From JAZKIX01 sp040384645 (lineage in GTDB: Bacteria; Pseudomonadota; Gammaproteobacteria; Burkholderiales; Burkholderiaceae_D), in assembly GCA_040384645.1 (NCBI GenBank), contig JAZKIX010000228.1, positions 1-13,139 on the forward strand: a DNA stretch of 13,139 nt. The letters are read 5' to 3'. The translations under genes and the position numbers were made by a program. Shown one piece after another: positions 6,500 to 13,139 of this stretch. The number at the start of each line of letters is the position of its first letter. Within the stretch, counting starts at the first letter, position 1. The notes under the pieces are model-generated. The model was given only the letters and a program-made list of their open reading frames with translations, was not told where the DNA came from and searched no databases.

Positions 6500-7831
6500 T
6501 TGACTTCCTTTGGTGCGCCTTCGCTTACTCGACATTACATGCCACTTTCTAAATTGCATCGCCGCCCCGTCATAATTGCCATCATCAGTTGCATCGTGAC
6601 CGTCATTGTTGGCTTCATATTGATCAACTTGATGCCGGGTGAAAAACGCATCCATACCCAACTCACACACAGTTACAGTACGCACGACCCGCAGTTTCGA
6701 CGTTCATTAGGCGTCTTGCTCGGGCCTCCGATCCTGGATGGGAATGCGGTTGAAGTGTTGGTCAACGGCGACGCCATATTTGCATCGATGCTTGGCGCCA
6801 TACGCGGCGCGAAAAAAACTATTACGTTTGAAACCTATATCTACTGGTCGGAATCGATCGGCGCAGAATTTCGCGACGCACTTATCGAGCGTGCGCAGGC
6901 AGGCGTCAAAGTGCATCTCATGCTCGACTTCATCGGTAGTGCAAAAATGGATCTCGCTAGTCTGGATGAAATGAAGAAAGCTGGGATCGAGCTTGAGCGC
7001 TACCATAAGCCGGTCTGGTGGAAATTAACGCGACTTAATAATCGCACCCATCGCAAATTGCTTGTGGTGGATGGCGCGGTTGGCTTTACCGGCGGCGTCG
7101 GGATTGCAGACCAGTGGCGTGGCAACGCACAAGATGATAAGCATTGGCGCGACACACATTTCCGCGTGGAAGGACCGGTAGTGGGCCAAATCCAAGCCGT
7201 TTTCAACGACAACTGGACTAAGGCGACTGGACGGGTTCTGGATGGGTCGGATTACTTCCCTCCTCTGTCCAAGGCTGGGTCGCATTCGGCGCAAATGTTT
7301 AGCAGTTCGCCGACCGGTGGCAGTGAAAGCATGCAGTTGATGTACTTGCTAGCGATCACCGCAGCAACCAAGAGCATTGATCTGTCGAGCGCGTATTTCG
7401 TGCCAGACGCACTGACAGTAGAAGCGCTGGTAGCCGCTGCAAAGCGTGGGGTGAAAATTCGCATTATTACGCCAGGTAGCCACATCGATGCGCAAGTGGT
7501 ACGCAGTGCTTCGCGCGCGCGCTGGGGAGATTTACTCAAAGCGGGCATAGAGATTTCAGAGTTTCAGCCGACCATGTTCCATGTCAAGGCATTCGTCGTA
7601 GACGCATTACTTGTGTCCGTAGGTTCGACAAATTTCGATAATCGCTCGTTCCGTTTAAACGATGAAGCTAATCTAAACGTACTTGACGCTGATTTTGCAG
7701 CCAGACAAGTTGCGATTTTTGAAGATGACCTGCGGCGCACGAAGGCCATCACGCTTGCCTCATGGGAGCAACGTTCGCACAGCGAAAAGCTAATGGATCA
7801 GTTGGCGTCGTTGATTGGCGCGCAGTTATAA
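6500..7831 (+). CDS. Phospholipase D-like / cardiolipin synthase family protein
   Basis: A 443-residue protein with one N-terminal membrane segment (about 24-45) and two PLD catalytic domains. The first HKD motif is H184-R-K186-LLVV-D191; the second is H361-V-K363-AFVV-D368 followed by GSTNFDNRSF. Both are complete, so the enzyme should be active. The layout fits bacterial cardiolipin synthases (ClsA/ClsB type), which join phosphatidylglycerol with another phospholipid at the inner membrane. A different phospholipid transferase or phosphodiesterase is possible. The TTG at 6500 is chosen because GAGG (6490-6493) lies 6 nt upstream; an ATG at 6539 would give 430 residues but has no ribosome binding site. 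Upstream is a 461-bp gap. The OYE gene starts 146 bp downstream on the same strand, so co-transcription is possible but not shown. Confidence 0.85.
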   Translation: MTSFGAPSLTRHYMPLSKLHRRPVIIAIISCIVTVIVGFILINLMPGEKRIHTQLTHSYSTHDPQFRRSLGVLLGPPILDGNAVEVLVNGDAIFASMLGAIRGAKKTITFETYIYWSESIGAEFRDALIERAQAGVKVHLMLDFIGSAKMDLASLDEMKKAGIELERYHKPVWWKLTRLNNRTHRKLLVVDGAVGFTGGVGIADQWRGNAQDDKHWRDTHFRVEGPVVGQIQAVFNDNWTKATGRVLDGSDYFPPLSKAGSHSAQMFSSSPTGGSESMQLMYLLAITAATKSIDLSSAYFVPDALTVEALVAAAKRGVKIRIITPGSHIDAQVVRSASRARWGDLLKAGIEISEFQPTMFHVKAFVVDALLVSVGSTNFDNRSFRLNDEANLNVLDADFAARQVAIFEDDLRRTKAITLASWEQRSHSEKLMDQLASLIGAQL

Positions 7832-7977
7832 CCATCCCTACCGCTTGAAAAGTGCTGACACCAAGATCCTGAAAAAAATTATTCCATTAGAATTGGATGC
7901 TTATTTTCACATCAACGCTGTCTCTGAACGCGACGCAGCGGTTATATGTGCCACCAAAACTCATCCATTTCTATTTC

Positions 7978-9033
7978 ATGACCAATCTATTCACGCCTAT
8001 CACCATGGGCGATTTCAAACTTCCAAACCGGATCATCATGGCTCCGCTCACAAGAGCACGTGCAGTTGGCGAGGGGCGCGTGCCGAATGCCTTAATGGCA
8101 AAATATTATGCGCAGCGCGCATCGGCCGGCATGATTATCAGCGAGGCGACTGCGGTAACACCGGATGGCGTGGGATACGCTGATACGCCTGGCATTTGGT
8201 CCACAGAACAAGTTGCAGGGTGGAAGCTAGTGACAGACGCCGTGCATCAAGCTGGTGGTCTTATCCTATTGCAACTATGGCACGTCGGACGCATTTCAGA
8301 CCCTATATTCCTTAATGGCGCCCTGCCCGTTGCACCGAGCGCGATCGCGGCTATGGGGAATGTAAGTTTGCTTCATCCAAAGCGCGCATTTGTAACACCA
8401 CGAGCGCTTGAACTTGCAGAAATTCCATCCATTATTGCGTCGTATCGGGTGGCCGCACAAAATGCAAAGTTAGCCAATTTCGACGGGGTTGAAGTGCACG
8501 GTGCGAACGGCTATTTACTCGATCAATTCCTGCAAGACGGCAGCAATAAACGCAGCGATATTTATGGTGGAACCATTGAGAATCGGGCCCGCTTGATGTT
8601 GGAAATTACGGATGCCTGCATTGAAGTTTGGGGAGCGTCGCGGGTGGGGGTACATCTGGCGCCGGCATCGGATTCGCACTCAATGGGCGATTCAAACCCA
8701 GCGGCTACATTTGGCTATGTCGCAACCGAATTGGGTAAGCGTGGCATCGCATTCATCTGCGCACGTGAAGCGCAGCGAGAAAATCGCTTAGGACCTGCGT
8801 TAAAGCGCGCTTTTGGCGGGCCGTATATCGCCAATCAGCAATTGACTAGAGACAGCGCTCAGCAACTACTGGCATCGGGCGACGCTGACGCAGTCGCTTT
8901 CGGCCAACTCTTCATTGCCAATCCTGATCTGCCGCATCGTTTTCAAGTTGATGGTCCGCTTAATCAGCCTGATTCGACCACTTTTTATGGCGGAAAACCG
9001 GAAGGCTATATCGATTACGCGGCGCTCACATGA
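7978..9033 (+). CDS. Old Yellow Enzyme family alkene reductase (NemA-like)
   Basis: A 351-residue FMN-dependent reductase of usual family length, a cytoplasmic TIM barrel that uses NAD(P)H to reduce activated C=C bonds of enones, maleimides or nitro compounds. It begins LFTPITMGDFKLPNRIIMAP followed by LTRARA at the FMN-binding N-terminus, then LQLWHVGRIS. The substrate-binding pair H174 and N177 and the proton donor Y179 lie in VHGANGYLLDQFLQDGSNKR, followed by SDIYGG. Later come VGVHLAPASD, MGDSNP and the FMN phosphate region DAVAFGQLFIANPDLP. The frame is open further upstream, but the ATG at 7978 matches the family start; no good ribosome binding site is visible. The nnr gene starts 25 nt after its stop, so the two are likely one operon. 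The physiological substrate cannot be told. Confidence 0.93.
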   Translation: MTNLFTPITMGDFKLPNRIIMAPLTRARAVGEGRVPNALMAKYYAQRASAGMIISEATAVTPDGVGYADTPGIWSTEQVAGWKLVTDAVHQAGGLILLQLWHVGRISDPIFLNGALPVAPSAIAAMGNVSLLHPKRAFVTPRALELAEIPSIIASYRVAAQNAKLANFDGVEVHGANGYLLDQFLQDGSNKRSDIYGGTIENRARLMLEITDACIEVWGASRVGVHLAPASDSHSMGDSNPAATFGYVATELGKRGIAFICAREAQRENRLGPALKRAFGGPYIANQQLTRDSAQQLLASGDADAVAFGQLFIANPDLPHRFQVDGPLNQPDSTTFYGGKPEGYIDYAALT

Positions 9034-9058
9034 TTCCGTTTTAGAAAACTGGCAGCCG

Positions 9059-10576
9059 ATGATTCATTTTTATTCAATTGCGAAAATCCGCCTTATCGAG
9101 CAAGCCGCTGCGAAGGAACTTGCTGGCTTGAGCTTGATGCAACGTGCTGGCAGGGCGGCCAGTGTGGCAGCATTAGAAATACTTACCCGATCATCGGCGC
9201 CGCCGGCGGTCTTGATTCTGGTTGGCCCAGGTGACAACGGTGGCGATGCACTATTGGTCGCTGCTGAATTGACCGCTGGCGGTATTGCCGTGACCTTAAT
9301 TTCTTGGGCAGATAGTGGGACTTTGTCGGCCGATGCAGCGCAGGCATTGAGCGTTGCTCAAAGTTACGGTCTCGAAGTGTTAAAGCTAGATTCAATCGAT
9401 GACCTAGTCAGAGCGATTCAAAAAGTGCATTGGACGCTTGTGATTGATGGCTTATTCGGTATTGGCTTGTCACGGCCGATTGTTGGTGTCATGCCCGCTT
9501 TGATTGACGCCGTCAATCACTTGGGATGTCCGATACTCTCGCTTGATGTGCCAAGTGGCTTGAATGCCGATACGGGTCAAATTGTCGGGCCGCAAGGCAT
9601 TGCTATTCGCGCCACCTATACCATGACTTTTATTGGCACTAAACCAGGTTTGCATACAGGGCAAGGTCGTGATCATGCCGGCCTAGTCGAGGTGGCATCG
9701 CTCGGCATACAGGCCGGACAGTTCGTGGAGCCCGATGGATGGCTCAATAGCCCAGAAATATTCGCTGGCTTTTTAATGCCCCGTTTACACGATTCGCATA
9801 AAGGAAGTTATGGCGACGTCACTATTGTCGGCGGTGCAAGTGGTATGACTGGCGCGCCACTATTGGCAGCGAGAGCGGCGGCGTATTGCGGTGCCGGGCG
9901 CGTGATTATTGGCTTTATCGGACAAGCACCAATGTATGACAGCAGTCATCCCGAGCTGATGTTGCGTCAGGCGCAAGATTGCGTACCGATGTCTGGCAGC
10001 ATGGTGCTTGGACCGGGTATGGGATCGTCATCTGACGCCAAAGAAGCATTAGTGAAGGTATTACGTACCGCGTTGCCAATGGTTATCGATGCAGACGCGT
10101 TAAACCTCATTTCAGGCGATGCATTTTTACAGACGCTTTTGGTACAGCGTTCAAATCCTTGTGTGATGACACCGCACCCTTTGGAAGCAGCACGCTTGCT
10201 CGGTGTATCGATCAAGTCAATTCAAGCGGATCGCCTGGCTTCGGCAAAGGCACTGAATAAAAAATTCAATGCAACCATCATTTTGAAAGGCTCTGGTACT
10301 GTCATTGCCGACATGGCTAACGGCTTAGTGATAAATCCGACCGGCAACCCAGCATTGGCAACCGCCGGCAGTGGCGATATTCTGGCTGGGGTTTGCGGTG
10401 CGTTTCTGGCTCAGGGATGCGGTGCCTGGCAAGCGGCACTGGCTGCGGTTTGGTTGCATGGGCGTGCGGCTGACAACCTAATTAAGCAAGGCGTTGGGCC
10501 AATTGGCGTCACGGCAAGTGAATTAATTCCTTCGATCCGCCAGGCCTTGAACGCGGTAATCGTCAGCGGCGTTTAA
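9059..10576 (+). CDS. nnr: Bifunctional NAD(P)H-hydrate repair enzyme Nnr
   Basis: A 505-residue cytoplasmic fusion of the two NAD(P)HX repair activities, as in E. coli YjeF/Nnr. The N-terminal domain (about 1-215) is the epimerase for R/S NAD(P)HX: IEQAAAKELAGLSLMQRAGR at the start, the GPGDNGGD loop at 56-63, then DGLFGIGLSRP and SLDVPSGLNADTG. The C-terminal domain (about 235-500) is the ADP-dependent dehydratase of the ribokinase-like fold: HKGSYGDVTIVGG, GAGRVIIG, VIDADALNLIS, TPHPLEAARLL, and AGSGDILAG with catalytic D440. Both halves look intact. The frame extends 48 codons into the OYE gene, but the ATG at 9059 fits the family start and follows the OYE stop by 25 nt. The neighbouring NAD(P)H-dependent reductase makes a loose functional fit. 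Confidence 0.95.
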   Translation: MIHFYSIAKIRLIEQAAAKELAGLSLMQRAGRAASVAALEILTRSSAPPAVLILVGPGDNGGDALLVAAELTAGGIAVTLISWADSGTLSADAAQALSVAQSYGLEVLKLDSIDDLVRAIQKVHWTLVIDGLFGIGLSRPIVGVMPALIDAVNHLGCPILSLDVPSGLNADTGQIVGPQGIAIRATYTMTFIGTKPGLHTGQGRDHAGLVEVASLGIQAGQFVEPDGWLNSPEIFAGFLMPRLHDSHKGSYGDVTIVGGASGMTGAPLLAARAAAYCGAGRVIIGFIGQAPMYDSSHPELMLRQAQDCVPMSGSMVLGPGMGSSSDAKEALVKVLRTALPMVIDADALNLISGDAFLQTLLVQRSNPCVMTPHPLEAARLLGVSIKSIQADRLASAKALNKKFNATIILKGSGTVIADMANGLVINPTGNPALATAGSGDILAGVCGAFLAQGCGAWQAALAAVWLHGRAADNLIKQGVGPIGVTASELIPSIRQALNAVIVSGV

Positions 10577-10710
10577 TGGGTGTTCGCATTTGATCGATGC
10601 TCAATAGTCTCGCATATGATATATTTGTTTCACCTACGCACTTGACGTTTCTAGGCATTTATCTGGAGTATGACTAAAAACCACCCTCGTCCCGCACGGA
10701 TTATAAGGGC

Positions 10711-10742
10711 CTTAAAATATACATAGGGTAGTATATTTTAAG
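10711..10742. terminator. AT-rich 12-bp hairpin between convergent genes
   Basis: CTTAAAATATAC (10711-10722) and GTATATTTTAAG (10731-10742) pair perfectly around the 8-nt loop ATAGGGTA. It lies between the 3' ends of nnr and the ABC gene, which suggests a bidirectional transcript end. It lacks a GC-rich stem and a T-tract. TAAAAACCAC occurs at 10675-10684 and at 10743-10752, flanking it. Confidence 0.4.
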
Positions 10743-10800
10743 TAAAAACCACGTTTTTGAACAAGTCGCATGCCGATATCGCTTGCACTATCGGTAAGCA

Positions 10801-11463
10801 TTAGGCTAATCGGCCAGCCACCACGGTAACAATCCGCCCGCAACGTGCTGCAATTTTGGGATCATGCGTTACCAATACCAAGGTTGCACCTTGCTCACGA
10901 TTGAGATCAAACATCAATTGAATTACTGCGTCGCCAGTGCTTGCATCCAGGCTCCCGGTTGGCTCATCGGCAAATAATAATTGCGGTGCACATACGAATG
11001 CGCGCGCCAATGCAACACGCTGTTGTTCGCCGCCGGACAGATACTTTGGATAATGTTTCAAACGACTCGATAAGCCGACACGCGCCAATATCGCTGTTGC
11101 TTTTTCCTTAGCGGCATCATCATTGCGTAGTTCTAACGGCAGCATCACGTTTTCTAATGCGGTCAAATGCGCTAATAATTGAAACGACTGAAATACGAAT
11201 CCGATTGATGCTTTTCTTAAGGCCGCTCGCCCATCTTCGTCCAAGGCAAATATATCAATCCCAGCGAGTTTAACGGTGCCGCCTGATGGCGAATCCAAAC
11301 CGGCCAGCAGTCCCAGCAAGGTAGACTTCCCTGAGCCTGATGCGCCGACAATGGCTAGCGTCTCCCCTACTTGCGCTGTAAAATTTATTTCATGCAGAAT
11401 CGTTAGTTCGCCATTGGCGTCGGCGACACGTTTGCTAAGGTTGACGGTTTCAATCGCCGGCAT
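10801..11463 (-). CDS. ABC transporter ATP-binding protein, YbbA/LolD type
   Basis: A 220-residue nucleotide-binding subunit. Walker A is GASGSGKST (40-48), the Q-loop is FQ92, the signature is LSGGEQQR (142-149), Walker B runs LLFADEPTGSLD (162-173), and the switch histidine is H200 in THD. The fold belongs to the MacB/LolD/FtsE group, which usually powers envelope export or lipoprotein release through an FtsX-like permease. It is divergent from tesA, the same arrangement as ybbA/tesA in E. coli, so a YbbA-like role is favoured. In E. coli a permease gene (ybbP) follows; here the next gene is nnr on the other strand and no permease is present. The start MPAIETVNL at 11463 is chosen; an ATG at 11496 would add 11 residues and overlap the tesA start codon. 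No clear ribosome binding site precedes either. Confidence 0.9.
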   Translation of the reverse strand: MPAIETVNLSKRVADANGELTILHEINFTAQVGETLAIVGASGSGKSTLLGLLAGLDSPSGGTVKLAGIDIFALDEDGRAALRKASIGFVFQSFQLLAHLTALENVMLPLELRNDDAAKEKATAILARVGLSSRLKHYPKYLSGGEQQRVALARAFVCAPQLLFADEPTGSLDASTGDAVIQLMFDLNREQGATLVLVTHDPKIAARCGRIVTVVAGRLA

Positions 11464-11494
11464 AACAGTATTAATTTTATTTGAGAGATCATGC

Positions 11495-12142
11495 ATGCAG
11501 ATAGGTTTCAGTAAATACGCAAAGTTGGCGTTGTTTGTTCGTTGTGGAATTTTTTTGACATGTGCCTGTTTGGCAATGAGCGCTCATTCTGCATCAAAAA
11601 CGGTGCTTGTGCTTGGCGACAGTCTTTCCGCAGAATACGGTTTGCCACGCGGCGCGGGTTGGGTCTCACTTCTAGAGCGCAAACTGCAGGCAAATAAATT
11701 GAACACGGCGGTTCTTAACGCCAGCATTAGCGGAGAAACGAGTAGCGGCGGCAAAGCACGGATACAGGCTTTGATCGACAAACATCATCCCGCCGTAGTC
11801 GTTATAGAGTTAGGCGGCAACGATGGTTTGCGTGGTTTATCTTTGGCTGCGTCTGAAAGCAATTTTCGGTCAATTATTTCAGTTGCACAAAAATCAGGTG
11901 CAAAAGTATTGTTAATTGGAATGCGCCTTCCGCCCAATTACGGACGAGATTACACAGAAAAATTTTTCCAGATTTATGCTTCATTAGCCAAAGAAGCCAA
12001 CATTGCGCTAGTTCCCTTTTTATTGGAAGGGATCGCTGACAAACCAGACTTATTTCAGCCGGATCGGATTCATCCACTCGCCACAGCGCATCCAATTATG
12101 TTGGCGAATGTATGGCCATTCTTGATGCCATTAGTGCGGTAG
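11495..12142 (+). CDS. tesA: TesA arylesterase / lysophospholipase L1 (SGNH hydrolase)
   Basis: A 215-residue periplasmic SGNH/GDSL hydrolase. A signal peptide spans about 1-33: lysine and arginine near the start, a hydrophobic core around LFVRCGIFLTCACLAM, and a likely cut after AHSA. The four SGNH blocks are all present: GDSLS with nucleophile S43, the glycine in NASISGET, GGND with N109, and DRIH with D190 and H193. The family cleaves thioesters, aryl esters and lysophospholipids. The ATG at 11495 is chosen because GAGAGA (11483-11488) sits 6 nt upstream and it gives a proper signal peptide; the frame extends further upstream through the ABC gene in antisense. The divergent ABC ATPase starts 31 bp away. 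A strong terminator follows the gene after about 90 bp. Confidence 0.95.
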   Translation: MQIGFSKYAKLALFVRCGIFLTCACLAMSAHSASKTVLVLGDSLSAEYGLPRGAGWVSLLERKLQANKLNTAVLNASISGETSSGGKARIQALIDKHHPAVVVIELGGNDGLRGLSLAASESNFRSIISVAQKSGAKVLLIGMRLPPNYGRDYTEKFFQIYASLAKEANIALVPFLLEGIADKPDLFQPDRIHPLATAHPIMLANVWPFLMPLVR

Positions 12143-12233
12143 CGTATTGACTTTTTAGAGGTCAGTAATAGCGGCAATTTTAAAAACAATATTGCTATTT
12201 CCGCTTTTGTTCGAACTGAAATATTCGATAAAA

Positions 12234-12257
12234 AAAGCCACTTTTGAAAGTGGCTTT
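12234..12257. terminator. Bidirectional intrinsic terminator between tesA and ppiD
   Basis: AAAGCCACTTT (12234-12244) pairs with AAAGTGGCTTT (12247-12257). An A-run precedes it and TTTAAAATTTTT follows, so it can end transcripts from both directions. It lies between the convergent tesA and ppiD genes. Confidence 0.85.
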
Positions 12258-12271
12258 AAAATTTTTCAATA

Positions 12272-13139
12272 TCAGTCCACCGCATCATTCGCCGTAGTGG
12301 CGCTGGATGTGTGTTTCATAATGCGTACCTTGGCTTTTTTCTTTAAGACTTCAACATAAGCGGCTAATTCTTGTTGAGCCAAGGCATTCGTCGTTTTTTG
12401 CTGCTCTGCTTGTAGATGTGTGGCATCCAGCTTCGCAGGTGAATTGATTTTAATGACTTTGTAAATAGCATAGCCTTGCCCCGGCAGATCAAGGCCAAGG
12501 TATGCAGGCAGTTTGCTGGTATCGATTTTCATCAGTTCATTAACAGCGCTTCCGTTTAGACCTGCATTTTTCGAACGCGAAATTATTTTTACCTCCGAAA
12601 AACCATTTGCATCTGCGGTCGCTACTGCAGCTTTCAACGTAGCCAATTTCGCTTCTCCAGCCTTGTTTGCAAGTTTCGCAGCTTCAATTTGAGTTACACG
12701 TTCACGGATCAAAGCTTGAACTTCTTCAAATGGCTTTTTGCTTGCCGCTTTATACTCGACAACACGACCTGCGATCAAAGTGCTTTTGGCAACTTCAACA
12801 GCTTCGGTGTTGCGCTTATTTTTTAGCGCGTCATCCGAAAAAAGCGCTTTCAAAAATTTAGCATCATTAAATGGCGCTGTAGGTGCGACTGCAGGATTTG
12901 GCTGACGCGTTACATTGGCAATTGTTTCAATCTTCAATTTCAACTTGTCGGCTACCGGCTGCAAGCTATCTGCCTGTTCATAAACCAAATTGGTAAATAT
13001 CTCGACCGTTTCAGAGTATTTCTTGGCAGATTGTTGCTTTTTCAATTCCTCAGCAATAGATCCTTTGATTTCTTCCAGATCTTTGACGGCTGATTGTTTA
13101 ATACCAGTCAGCAGCAAAATGTGATAACCGAAATCGGAT
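12272..13139 (-). CDS. ppiD: Peptidylprolyl isomerase D (PpiD), C-terminal part
   Basis: The frame is open from the right edge to the stop at 12272-12274, giving the last 288 or so residues; the start lies outside the window. The first visible residues, SDFGYHILLLTGIKQ, are the typical end of a parvulin rotamase domain. They are followed by a charged helical region (DLEEIKGSIAEELKKQQSAK) and the SurA/PpiD-like C-terminal chaperone region, with FTNLVYEQADSLQPVADKL, GRVVEYKAASKKPFEEV and LGLDLPGQGYAIYKVIKI. The tail is lysine-rich and then Ser/Thr/Ala-rich. PpiD is an inner-membrane-anchored periplasmic folding factor that acts near the Sec translocon on emerging envelope proteins; the anchor and SurA_N part should lie to the right. 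Annotated SurA is an alternative, but the order of parts favours PpiD. Confidence 0.88.
   Translation of the reverse strand, partial: SDFGYHILLLTGIKQSAVKDLEEIKGSIAEELKKQQSAKKYSETVEIFTNLVYEQADSLQPVADKLKLKIETIANVTRQPNPAVAPTAPFNDAKFLKALFSDDALKNKRNTEAVEVAKSTLIAGRVVEYKAASKKPFEEVQALIRERVTQIEAAKLANKAGEAKLATLKAAVATADANGFSEVKIISRSKNAGLNGSAVNELMKIDTSKLPAYLGLDLPGQGYAIYKVIKINSPAKLDATHLQAEQQKTTNALAQQELAAYVEVLKKKAKVRIMKHTSSATTANDAVD

Noticed and set aside
8915..9058. 48-codon upstream extension of nnr into the OYE gene
   Set aside because: The added residues do not fit the Nnr family and overlap the conserved OYE C-terminus; the ATG at 9059 is preferred.

Overview
The window looks like an accessory-to-core stretch of a betaproteobacterial chromosome, most likely Burkholderiales and near Oxalobacteraceae. 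This is judged from protein style (BrkB/YihY, a glycine-zipper stress protein, a TesA/ABC pair, PpiD) and moderate GC estimated by eye. It is an inference, since no marker gene is present. A run of 10 Ns at 1604-1613 marks an assembly join, so the linkage of the left 1.6 kb to the rest is not proven by the sequence.

Layout. 1-1482 (minus): a FIST sensory-domain protein followed 6 bp later by the start of a second gene that runs off the left edge, probably its partner sensor kinase. 1869-2831 (plus): a response-regulator/GGDEF diguanylate cyclase preceded by a 14-bp perfect palindrome. 2832-3144: no gene, but an 11-bp direct repeat. 3145-4104 (minus): a YihY/BrkB inner-membrane protein. 4263-4525 (plus): a decayed fragment of the ATP-dependent ligase domain of LigD, with stop codons and the nucleotidyl lysine replaced by glutamate. 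4743-6038 (plus): a general-stress (YflT-like) glycine-zipper protein with three exact-period 60-residue repeats. 6500-7831 (plus): a two-HKD phospholipase D/cardiolipin synthase-like membrane protein. 7978-9033 and 9059-10576 (plus): an Old Yellow Enzyme reductase and the bifunctional NAD(P)HX repair enzyme Nnr, 25 nt apart. 10801-11463 (minus) and 11495-12142 (plus): a divergent ABC ATPase (YbbA/LolD type) and the periplasmic esterase TesA. 12272-13139 (minus): the C-terminal part of the periplasmic folding factor PpiD, separated from tesA by a bidirectional terminator.

How they relate. The left part is signalling (FIST plus probable kinase; c-di-GMP synthesis). The middle is envelope and stress (YihY, glycine-zipper protein, PLD). 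The right is redox/cofactor repair (OYE, Nnr) and envelope housekeeping (ABC ATPase/TesA, PpiD). The window is mostly recognisable families. No convincing new multigene system was found. The most notable items are the ligD relic, the triplicated glycine-zipper module, the FIST two-gene unit, and several perfect palindromes in gene-free stretches.
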